Below, piece by piece: positions 18,553 to 26,254 of a DNA stretch of 64,000 bases. A model generated the notes under the pieces. The model had not been told where the DNA came from, did no database searches, and saw nothing but the letters and a program-made list of their open reading frames with translations. Within the stretch, counting starts at the first letter, position 1. Every line of letters begins with the position of its first letter. The translations under genes and the position numbers were made by a program. The DNA comes from an uncultured Acidobacteriota bacterium. Its GTDB lineage: Bacteria; Acidobacteriota; UBA6911; CAINFC01. The stretch is from contig CAINFC010000198.1 of assembly GCA_903847975.1 (NCBI GenBank), positions 41,477-105,476 on the forward strand, given 5' to 3'.

Positions 18553-18581
18553 ATGTTAATACCGGCGGCTTTTTTTGTCAA
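18553..18581 (-). promoter_or_regulatory. Sigma-70 promoter of the ACP/KS operon
   Basis: On the minus strand TTGACA (18581-18576) is followed after 17 bases by TAACAT (18558-18553). The -35 is perfect and the -10 matches 4 of 6. It implies a leader of about 145 bases before the ACP start. It is back to back with the plus-strand promoter 25 bases away. Confidence 0.7.
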
Positions 18582-18606
18582 CGTCCCGCCGAGTTGGCTT
18601 GTCCGG

Positions 18607-18635
18607 TTGACCTCGCTAAAGCCATTTCATATAAT
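18607..18635 (+). promoter_or_regulatory. Sigma-70 promoter of the FHA signalling operon
   Basis: TTGACC (18607-18612), a 17-base spacer, then a perfect TATAAT (18630-18635). A transcript starting near 18642 would have a ~40-base leader to the ATG at 18682. The strongest promoter-like sequence in this part of the window. Confidence 0.8.
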
Positions 18636-18681
18636 AGTTTCAGGTACAATTAAGGGTATTCATAAGCATCGGGAATTTCAC

Positions 18682-19797
18682 ATGATCAAGTGTCGCGGCT
18701 GTGGTCGGGAAAACGAGGATTCATACAGCTTTTGCCAGGACTGCGGTGCGAGGCTGGCACCGCCGGCGGAGTCGCCTTTGCCCGGAACGGCACGTCCGGT
18801 TTCCGGTTTCCGTCCGGAGACGCCTCCTTTGCCCCGAGCCTGCCCGCCTGTTCTGGAAGACAACCAGCGTACCTCGGTGCTGGAAAAGGTTCCCCGAACC
18901 GGCTCCGTTCCCGTCCCGGCGATTCCCGTATCCCTTCCGCCGGAAGAAAAAAAGGCCACCCGCGAACCGACCACGCCCCGCGCTCCCGTCGCGCTGCCCG
19001 GCAGCTTGCAGACCTGCCGGTATTGCGGGGCGGAAGTCAGCGATCGGTTCCGGTTTTGCGGCATGTGCGGGCGTCCCTTCCAGCTTACCGGGAGGGAGAC
19101 CGATGAGGAACTGGCAGAGCCGGCCGGTTCCAAGGCCCCCCAGCCGCACCTGGCCGCTCTGCTGCGGATGAAGGAGGATGAAACCCCGGACTTCTGCTTC
19201 TATCTCCCCTTCGGGGAGACCCTGATCGGCCGGGAAATGGGCGATCTGGTCTTTTCCAGCGACAACCTCCTTTCCCGGAGGCATTTGCGCATTGTGGTGG
19301 ACGGGCGCACGGTAACCCTGGAGGACCTGGGCAGCACCAACGGCACCTATCTGCGGTTGAAGCAAGCCGTGCCGCTGCAAAACGGGGACTACCTGCTGAT
19401 TGGCAAACAGATCCTGCGATTCGATCTGCTGGACGGTGCCTCCCCCAAGGATTTGCCGGAAGAGGCAGCCAACCGCACCCTGATGCTCGGAAGCCTGCAG
19501 CCGACCGGACATGCCCGGCTGGTCAAGCAGCTGTTTTACGGGCAGATCGGCAACGAATACCTGCTGACCGAAGAGTGCACAACGATCGGGCGGGAGGCGG
19601 GCGACATCACTTTCCGTAACGACACCTCCGTCTCGCCTAAGCATGCCAGGATCCTCCGGCAAGGCAGTTCCTATCTGCTGGAAGATCTGAACAGTTCCAA
19701 GGGTACTTATGTAAGGCTGCGCGCTGCGAAGCGGGCGGGTGATAGTGATTTTTTTGTAATCGGCAATCAGGTCTTTCAGGTCCGGATTGTTTCCTAA
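18682..19797 (+). CDS. Zinc-ribbon protein with two FHA domains
   Basis: A 371-residue cytoplasmic protein; FHA domains bind phosphothreonine peptides. It has two CxxC-CxxC zinc ribbons (CRGCG...FCQDCG at the N-terminus and CRYCG...FCGMCG near residue 120), a Pro-rich linker between them, then FHA1 (LIGREMGDLVF, LSRRHLRI, GSTNGTYL) and FHA2 (TIGREAGDITF, VSPKHARI, NSSKGTYV). Between the FHA domains lies NRTLMLGS, a Thr motif shared with other proteins of this island. ATG 18682, with GGGA upstream, begins the first zinc ribbon. First gene of a plus-strand operon whose next gene is a PP2C phosphatase. No catalytic domain: an adaptor or reader. Confidence 0.85.
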   Translation: MIKCRGCGRENEDSYSFCQDCGARLAPPAESPLPGTARPVSGFRPETPPLPRACPPVLEDNQRTSVLEKVPRTGSVPVPAIPVSLPPEEKKATREPTTPRAPVALPGSLQTCRYCGAEVSDRFRFCGMCGRPFQLTGRETDEELAEPAGSKAPQPHLAALLRMKEDETPDFCFYLPFGETLIGREMGDLVFSSDNLLSRRHLRIVVDGRTVTLEDLGSTNGTYLRLKQAVPLQNGDYLLIGKQILRFDLLDGASPKDLPEEAANRTLMLGSLQPTGHARLVKQLFYGQIGNEYLLTEECTTIGREAGDITFRNDTSVSPKHARILRQGSSYLLEDLNSSKGTYVRLRAAKRAGDSDFFVIGNQVFQVRIVS

Positions 19798-19824
19798 CCT
19801 ATCAGGAATGTGCCTTATTTATAT

Positions 19825-21519
19825 ATGAATCAATCAAACTCAATGGATACCGCGCTGGATGTGACTGTCAGCATTCCAGGTTGTTTCGTCAACGTGTTTG
19901 GAATGACCGATACCGGCATGGTTCGGGGACACAACGAGGACAACTTCCTCATCGCCGACTTGAGCGCCCGGAATACCGGCGTCCGGCCGGAAGTGACCCA
20001 TCACCGCGTGGAGCACTTCGGCAGCCTTTTTATGGTCGCCGACGGCATGGGCGGCGGCGCGGCCGGGGAGGTGGCCAGCCAGATGGCGGTCAGTCACGTC
20101 TATCACCAGTTTTCCGAAGAGCTCCGGACCCTGCCGCATCTCGACAAAAACATCTTTGTGCAGAAGCTGAAAAAGGCGGTGGAATACGCCAACGGCGCCA
20201 TTTTCCAGGAAAGCCGGAACAATCCTGAATTCAAGGGAATGGGCACCACCACCTCTGCGGCCGGGCTGCTGAAGGGCAGCCTTTTCATTGCTCAGGTGGG
20301 GGACAGCCGGGCCTATCTGGTTCGCAACAAAACCATCAAGCAGATCACCAAGGACCAGTCCCTGGTCAACAAGCTCCTGGATGCCGGGCTGATCACCGAG
20401 GAAGAGGCCGAAAACCACGAGAACAAGAATGTCATTCTGCAGGCCCTCGGGGTAAACGAAAAAGTGGAGGTGATCGTATCCACCATCGACCTTCGCCTGA
20501 ACGATACCCTGATTATATGCAGCGATGGCCTGTCCGGGCTGGTCAAGGCGGAGGAAATAAGCCAGGTGGTGCAAAGCGCGCCCAGCCAGGAAGATGCTTG
20601 CCGCACGCTGATCGGCATGGCCAACCAGCGGGGCGGCCACGACAATATTACGGTGATTATCGCCCGGTTTGACGGGGAAGCCCTGCCGCCGGCTCAGCCA
20701 CAGGATACGATAGAATACCGGCTGTTCTCGGAAAGCTCGCCGCCTCCTGCCGAGCCGGCGGTCAAACCGGCTCCGGCCCCGGCCGTCCGGCCACCGGAAA
20801 GCGTTCCCCAGCCCGCGCCTTCCCCCGCCGGCCCGGCAAAACCGTTCCGCTGGTCTCTGCTGGCGGCCATCGCTTTTCCGATTCTGGTCCTTCTGGCGGT
20901 GGTGGTCTGGGTGTACCTGTCGGATGCAGAGAGGAAGCCGGCTTCGGTGAAATCGACGGAATCCACGATGGCTCCTTCCCGCGTCCAGCCTCCGGCCACC
21001 ACTGTCCCGCCGGCCGCGCCGTCCAGCACCGCAGCGGAACCCAAACCTCTCTCCGCGGCTCCGGCCGTTGGAGCAGGAGCTCCCGATTCGGCCCCGCGGA
21101 AGGGCGATGGCCCGGCGCCGGGAGGCACGGATGCCGTGCGGGCCAGGCCGGCGCCTGTCGATAAAAAGCCGCGCCCCAAAACCGGCTCGGCCAAAGGGAA
21201 GTCGACGCCGGCCCTGGAAGCCATTGAAACCCAGGCGGAGGGGGGGGGCAAGGAGGATCCCGATGCTGCCGCAGTGGAAGTGGAGATTCGCACCGACCCT
21301 CCGGAACTGATGAAGCTTCTGAGGATCAGCCGGAACGGCTCGGAAGTTGCCTTGGCCTCCCGGATGAAACCCGGACTGTACAAGCTGACGCTGCCGGTAG
21401 AAGGCACGCTGCGGACGCTGCCGGACATGGACATCACTCCCGGCGGGAAGAATTTCATCCTGGTCAGGGTGGATCCCCTGGGCGGCGATGCCAGTATCGA
21501 CAGGCGGGTTGAGCCCTGA
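19825..21519 (+). CDS. Membrane-anchored PP2C-type Ser/Thr phosphatase
   Basis: Metal-dependent protein phosphatase with all main PP2C motifs: DTGMVRGHNEDNFL, VADGMGGGAAGE, VGDSRAYLVR, ICSDGLSGLV and GGHDNITVII. After about residue 290 come a Pro/Ala-rich linker, one membrane helix (LLAAIAFPILVLLAVVVWVY), a second Pro/Ala-rich linker and a small C-terminal beta-rich domain (VEIRTDPPELM...), which would lie outside the cytoplasm. The start is uncertain: ATG 19825 is used, GTG 19810 and ATG 19843 are possible. It should dephosphorylate Thr residues read by the neighbouring FHA domains, opposing a kinase such as that at 58772-60943. Confidence 0.85.
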   Translation: MNQSNSMDTALDVTVSIPGCFVNVFGMTDTGMVRGHNEDNFLIADLSARNTGVRPEVTHHRVEHFGSLFMVADGMGGGAAGEVASQMAVSHVYHQFSEELRTLPHLDKNIFVQKLKKAVEYANGAIFQESRNNPEFKGMGTTTSAAGLLKGSLFIAQVGDSRAYLVRNKTIKQITKDQSLVNKLLDAGLITEEEAENHENKNVILQALGVNEKVEVIVSTIDLRLNDTLIICSDGLSGLVKAEEISQVVQSAPSQEDACRTLIGMANQRGGHDNITVIIARFDGEALPPAQPQDTIEYRLFSESSPPPAEPAVKPAPAPAVRPPESVPQPAPSPAGPAKPFRWSLLAAIAFPILVLLAVVVWVYLSDAERKPASVKSTESTMAPSRVQPPATTVPPAAPSSTAAEPKPLSAAPAVGAGAPDSAPRKGDGPAPGGTDAVRARPAPVDKKPRPKTGSAKGKSTPALEAIETQAEGGGKEDPDAAAVEVEIRTDPPELMKLLRISRNGSEVALASRMKPGLYKLTLPVEGTLRTLPDMDITPGGKNFILVRVDPLGGDASIDRRVEP

Positions 21520-21554
21520 AACCGGAACCAGCGCCCATCCCGCCGAGATCCTTT

Positions 21555-22286
21555 ATGGCCCGCATCAGGAAATGGAAGGGAGTGTACTCTGCCCCGCTCG
21601 GGTGCGCATTTCTGTTCGGGATGGTCTCCCTTTTCCTGCTTGCCGGCCCGGGGCGCGGGGCGCCGGAAGGGGTCGACGCAGCCCTTTCCTCCTTCGAGGA
21701 TATGGCCGCCCGCTATCGTGAAATACGCGATTACCGCTGCGTGCTCATCAAGCAGGAGTGGCTGCACAACCGGATGGATCAGCAGAAAATGATCCTGCTG
21801 TTCCGGAAGCCGATGGATATCAAGCTGACCTGGATTACCCCGAACAGCGGGCAGCAGGCTGTCTACCGGGTGCAGAAAAGCAAAAACCGGTTTCGGGCCA
21901 GAAAAGGGGGATGGCTGGGCTTTTTCACCGTGGATATGGATATCAACGACAAGCGGGCTCTGGAAACGAGCCGCTACCCGATCACCTGTGCGGGCATCGG
22001 AGCGGTCCTGGAAAAAACCATGCAGGATATCGGCCTCGGACAGTGCGAGGTCCGCACCCTCGGAGAAGAAAATGTCGACGGCCAGCCTTGCCTGCACCTG
22101 GAATTCCATTCCCTCGGTCCGAAAAATTTCCATCAGTCGCTGCGCACGGAATTCTGGGTGGACAAAAAGTCCGGGCTTCCGATTCAATTGAAAATGATGG
22201 ACTACGAGCAGCGCATGATCGGCTGCTATACTTTTTCGCAATTGGAGTTGAACGTCGGGCTGACCGACAAGGATTTCGAGCTTTAG
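21555..22286 (+). CDS. Exported LolA-like/DUF1571-type protein
   Basis: A 243-residue protein with an N-terminal signal or anchor (CAFLFGMVSLFLLAGPG). The rest resembles DUF1571/outer-membrane-lipoprotein-sorting folds: YREIRDYRCVLIKQEW, then MILLFRKPMDIKLTW and a beta-rich run to FWVDKKSGLPIQL. Proteins of this fold bind lipid or lipoprotein acyl chains; that function is inferred. It sits between the phosphatase and the FHA-ABC transporter, so it may be the envelope partner of the transporter. Confidence 0.6.
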   Translation: MARIRKWKGVYSAPLGCAFLFGMVSLFLLAGPGRGAPEGVDAALSSFEDMAARYREIRDYRCVLIKQEWLHNRMDQQKMILLFRKPMDIKLTWITPNSGQQAVYRVQKSKNRFRARKGGWLGFFTVDMDINDKRALETSRYPITCAGIGAVLEKTMQDIGLGQCEVRTLGEENVDGQPCLHLEFHSLGPKNFHQSLRTEFWVDKKSGLPIQLKMMDYEQRMIGCYTFSQLELNVGLTDKDFEL

Positions 22287-22352
22287 TGCCAGCATACAAT
22301 CATCGGGTCCCCACCCCCCCCAGGGAGAGTCCGGGAGGGAGACCCTTAGCCA

Positions 22353-25223
22353 ATGGATACGCCCAATATGAATTGTCCTCATTGTAACAAGGCGGTCAAA
22401 GAGGGGGCCACCTTTTGTGTTTTCTGCGGAGGGAAAATTGCCGGCGCCGCCCCCCCCCCGCCGGCCGCCGCGCCGGTCGCGGTTCGCCTGGCCTGCACCG
22501 CCGGGGAGCATGGCGGCCAGCAATTCGTTCTTACCCGGGAGGGCCTGATTGTGGGCCGCGATCCCTCTTCCTGCCAGATCGTGCTCAACAGTCCGGAAAT
22601 CTCCCGAAAAAATACCTGGGTGGGGCTCGATGAATCCGGGCAGCCCACGGTCAAGGACCTGGGGTCCTCCAACGGTACCTTCCTGAACGAAAACAAGATT
22701 TCGCAAAGCCTGATCCGGCCGGGCGATGTGCTCCGCCTGGGAATCACCGCGCGGACCAGCTTCTCCCTGGAGGGGCAGGCCCCGGCGACCTCCCGGCCCT
22801 CCGCGGCCGCGGCCCCCGCGGCGGTTCAGGAGATGGCCAGCCGTACCATTTCGGAAATGGTGAGCGCCAGGGTCAGCAAGCCGCGACTGCAGCTGGTGAT
22901 CGACCATTACGTGGTGGAAAGCTACCTGATCAACGAGCAGGGGATCCTGATCGGACGCGATCCCGCCAGCTGCACGATTCTGCTGGACCACCCTTCCATC
23001 TCCCGGGTCCATGCGCGGGTTCTTCACAAAGGGGGCATGGTGCTCCTGAAGGACGACGGTTCGGCCAACGGTACCTTTGTGGACGGCAAGCGGGTCCAGG
23101 AGCATGTTCTGTCGGAAGGGAATGTCATCACCTTCGGAGCTTACCACGACAAGTCCCTGATCTTCCGCGATTCCCGGGCGGACGCCCATGCCTTCAAAAC
23201 CCTGAAGCTGGACCGGGAGCAGATTACCGTCGGTCGCGACCGCAGCAACGACGTGGTTCTGGACCATCCGATGGTCTCGTCCTTTCACGCCAAACTTATC
23301 CGCAGTCAGGGTAATTTTGTCATTTCCGATCTCGGCAGCCTGAACGGAACCTACGTCAACGGCCGCAAGGTCCAATCCCAGCCCCTGCAGGCCCGGGACC
23401 GGATTACCATCGCCGGATTCGAGTTGAAATTCGACGGCGATCAGGTGCAGCACGACAGCCGCGTTTCCGGGGTGTCCATCGACGCCTATGCCCTGAATAA
23501 GGTGGTCGGCGGGAACCTGGTCCTGCTGGATAACATTTCCCTTGCCATTCGGCCCAACGAATTTGTGGGCCTTCTCGGGCCGAGCGGGGCGGGTAAGTCC
23601 ACGCTGATGGATGCCCTGAACGGCTTCCGGCCGGCAACCTCCGGAACGGTCCTGATTAACGATATCGACCTCTACGGAAGTTACGAATCCCTCAGCTCCC
23701 TGATCGGCTATGTGCCCCAGGACGACATCATCCACCGGCAGCTGAGCGTCTACAAATGCCTCTACTATGCCGCCCGGCTGCGGTTGCCGATCGATACCCC
23801 GGAAGGGGAGATCGAAGGAATCATCAACGATGTGCTTAAAACTCTGGAGCTCGAAGAGCGCCGCCACACGCTGGTCAGCGCCCTGAGCGGCGGCCAGCGC
23901 AAGCGGGTCAACATCGGTGTGGAGCTGGTCACCCGGCCTTCGCTGCTGTTTCTGGACGAGCCCACCTCCGGCCTGGATCCGCGCACGGAAGCCAAGATGA
24001 TGGCCCTTTTCCGCCAGCTGGCCGACCAGGGGCGCACCCTGCTGCTGACCACCCACGTCATGGCGAGCCTTACGCAGCTGGACAAGATTACCGTGCTGAT
24101 CAAGGGCAAGCTGGCCTACTTCGGGCCCGGAGCGGATCTGATGGATTACTTCGGCGTGGAGTCGCCGGGGGACACCTTCGACAAGCTGGAAACCGCCACT
24201 CCGGAAACCTGGAAAGATCGCTACAAGCAGTCTCCCCTGTACAAGCAGCACGTGGTGGAGCCTCTGGATGCCAAGCAAAAGATCAGGCAATCCGCTCCGC
24301 CCAAAGAAAAGCAGGAGACCCGGCGCAAGTCGACCGGGCTGACCCAGTTCAAGATTCTTTCGCAGCGCTATTCGGAGATCAAGTTCAACGATCGGATTTT
24401 TACGGCCATCCTGCTTCTCCAGGCGCCTCTCCTGGCCGGGCTGATGACCCTGGTTACCAAAGCCAACGGCGGGATGATCCTTTTCCTGATTGTTTTTGGC
24501 GCCGTCTGGTACGGGTTCACCAATGCCACCCGCGAGATCGTCGGAGAGCAGGCCATTTACAAAAGGGAAAGGCAGACGGGAGTCAAGGTTCCAAGCTATA
24601 TCTTTTCCAAAATCGGGGTTCTGGCCCTCATCTGCCTGGCCCAGTGCCTTTTGACTCTGGGAACGTTGAGTGTCCTGGGACATATCGAAGGGCAGTTCGC
24701 CTGGACTCTGCTGATCATGCTGCTGGTCAGCATCAACGGGATGCTGCTGGGCCTGCTGGTGTCCGCCTCGGTGAAGTCCACGGAACTGGCCATCACCTTC
24801 GGAGTCGTGGCGCTCTTTCCGCAGATCCTCCTGGCCGGACTGATGCAGCCGGTGGGCGACATCAACCAGATCAAAGTGTATGAGGTTACCGCGCGGCAGG
24901 CGGCCCAGCAGGACAACAAGCCCATTCCGGAAGGCGCCCTGGGGGACGTGGTGGTGCGCAAGCTGGAAATACCGGTCAAAGCCATCGACGGCATGTCCCG
25001 ATCCGTGGAGCTGATTTCCCGGGGCGTGGTCGCCCGCTGGGGCCTGGAAGCTCTTTCGGACATCTACCGGGGAGAAAAGGAACGTAATTACCCCGGCAAA
25101 TTTGATGAGATCCTGGCGATTCGAAACAATTATGTTATTTCACTCGGATGGCTGACGGGGCTGGCGGTCCTGGTGGCCGGCCTGCTGCTTTACGTGCAGA
25201 AATCCAAGGACGGTAAAGCGTGA
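22353..25223 (+). CDS. FHA-regulated ABC transporter (zinc ribbon, 3 FHA, ATPase, permease)
   Basis: A 956-residue ABCG-like half transporter. In order: zinc ribbon (C8, C11, C22, C25), FHA1 (VGRDPSSCQIVL, SSNGTFLN), FHA2 (IGRDPASCTILL, ISRVHARV), FHA3 (VGRDRSNDVVL, VSSFHAKL, GSLNGTYVNG), ATPase with Walker A GPSGAGKST (K415), signature LSGGQRKRVNIG and Walker B LLFLDEPTSGLD, then an ABC2-type membrane domain. FHA1 reads ISRKNTW where SRRHA-like is expected, so its phosphopeptide site looks degenerate. The linker contains SRTISEMVS. The design recalls mycobacterial Rv1747. Transport activity is probably gated by Thr phosphorylation; substrate unknown. Confidence 0.9.
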   Translation: MDTPNMNCPHCNKAVKEGATFCVFCGGKIAGAAPPPPAAAPVAVRLACTAGEHGGQQFVLTREGLIVGRDPSSCQIVLNSPEISRKNTWVGLDESGQPTVKDLGSSNGTFLNENKISQSLIRPGDVLRLGITARTSFSLEGQAPATSRPSAAAAPAAVQEMASRTISEMVSARVSKPRLQLVIDHYVVESYLINEQGILIGRDPASCTILLDHPSISRVHARVLHKGGMVLLKDDGSANGTFVDGKRVQEHVLSEGNVITFGAYHDKSLIFRDSRADAHAFKTLKLDREQITVGRDRSNDVVLDHPMVSSFHAKLIRSQGNFVISDLGSLNGTYVNGRKVQSQPLQARDRITIAGFELKFDGDQVQHDSRVSGVSIDAYALNKVVGGNLVLLDNISLAIRPNEFVGLLGPSGAGKSTLMDALNGFRPATSGTVLINDIDLYGSYESLSSLIGYVPQDDIIHRQLSVYKCLYYAARLRLPIDTPEGEIEGIINDVLKTLELEERRHTLVSALSGGQRKRVNIGVELVTRPSLLFLDEPTSGLDPRTEAKMMALFRQLADQGRTLLLTTHVMASLTQLDKITVLIKGKLAYFGPGADLMDYFGVESPGDTFDKLETATPETWKDRYKQSPLYKQHVVEPLDAKQKIRQSAPPKEKQETRRKSTGLTQFKILSQRYSEIKFNDRIFTAILLLQAPLLAGLMTLVTKANGGMILFLIVFGAVWYGFTNATREIVGEQAIYKRERQTGVKVPSYIFSKIGVLALICLAQCLLTLGTLSVLGHIEGQFAWTLLIMLLVSINGMLLGLLVSASVKSTELAITFGVVALFPQILLAGLMQPVGDINQIKVYEVTARQAAQQDNKPIPEGALGDVVVRKLEIPVKAIDGMSRSVELISRGVVARWGLEALSDIYRGEKERNYPGKFDEILAIRNNYVISLGWLTGLAVLVAGLLLYVQKSKDGKA

Positions 25224-26203
25224 GCTTTCTTATTCTCACCCACCAGGGCGGATCGCGCCAGGGCCAATCGATGCGTTTTCCGGAAGGCTCGGTGCGCATC
25301 GGGCGGGAGGAGAGCAACCAGCTGGTCTTTGCCGAGAGCCGGCATCTGATGGTGTCCCGCCGGCATGCCGAGATTTCCTGGGAGCAGGGAAGCTGGGTGC
25401 TTACCGACCTGGGCAGCACGACCGGTACCACCCTCAACGGCCGGGCAACCAGTCGGGCGGTGCTGTCGGCCGGGGACCGGATCGGCATCGGCGAAGAGGG
25501 GCCGGAGCTGCTGGTCGAATTTGCCGAATCGGAGATTGGCAGTACCATGCTGGTCTCCCGCGAAGAGCGGCCCCCCTCACCAATCCTGGTTTCGCCGCTT
25601 CCCGCCGGTGGCGGATGTAAAGAGACTTCGGTGATTCCCGCGGAGGAGCTGCCCGGGAGCGCCGAAGCGCCCGGGCGTGCGATACCTCCGGCCCAGGAGA
25701 ATCCTCCGCAGCCCTGGCGGTCGGAGAAGACTCCCGGTTCGGGCTTCCCCTCCGAAATTCCGCCCGCTCCGCCATGGCCCTCCGCCGCGTCCGGAAGCCT
25801 TGCGATTCCCGACGGCTCCGGCCCCCCTATGGGAGGCCCCAGGATTTGGGGCCTCGCTCCAAGGCTTTTTTCGCTGGCGCTGGCGGCCGCCCTGCTGGTT
25901 CTGGCCTTTCATTCCCTCTACCTTTCGGTGCAGGTTTCCCGCCTGAGCGGTCAGCTGAAAGCCCAGACGGAGAAGGTGAACCGGCTCGAGGAGGCCACCG
26001 GCCAGCTGCTCCAGAAGCTGAACAGCCTGAATGTCAATGTGAATCCTGCGGATATGGAGGCCCTGTTCAAGAAGAAAAGCGAGGAGCTGGACCGGCGCCT
26101 GGAGCGGAAATCCCGTGATGCGGAAGAGAAGATCAATATGCTGCTGGATGCCAACCCTTTGGCTAAATGGCGTTGGGAGCGAATGCAAAAAAACAGGCGA
26201 TAA
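25220..26203 (+). CDS. Single-pass membrane protein with N-terminal FHA domain
   Basis: A 327-residue protein. The GTG start overlaps the previous stop by 4 bases (GTGA), so it is translationally coupled to the transporter. The FHA domain occupies about residues 25-90 (IGREESNQLVF, MVSRRHAEI, GSTTGTTLNG) and is followed by GSTMLVSREE, the island's Thr motif. A Pro-rich linker, one membrane helix (LFSLALAAALLVLAFHSLYL) and a C-terminal coiled coil (LSGQLKAQTEKVNRLEEATG) follow. No enzymatic domain. Probably a membrane scaffold that docks phosphorylated partners at the transporter. Confidence 0.8.
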   Translation: MSFLILTHQGGSRQGQSMRFPEGSVRIGREESNQLVFAESRHLMVSRRHAEISWEQGSWVLTDLGSTTGTTLNGRATSRAVLSAGDRIGIGEEGPELLVEFAESEIGSTMLVSREERPPSPILVSPLPAGGGCKETSVIPAEELPGSAEAPGRAIPPAQENPPQPWRSEKTPGSGFPSEIPPAPPWPSAASGSLAIPDGSGPPMGGPRIWGLAPRLFSLALAAALLVLAFHSLYLSVQVSRLSGQLKAQTEKVNRLEEATGQLLQKLNSLNVNVNPADMEALFKKKSEELDRRLERKSRDAEEKINMLLDANPLAKWRWERMQKNRR

Positions 26204-26254
26204 GATATGCTTGGAGTATAAAATACTCTCAAACGACAAATAACGGATGCTGCT

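Noticed and set aside
20694..24683. 1329-codon minus-strand open frame
   Set aside because: Antisense to the PP2C, DUF1571 and FHA-ABC genes, which have clear domains, promoter and ribosome sites.
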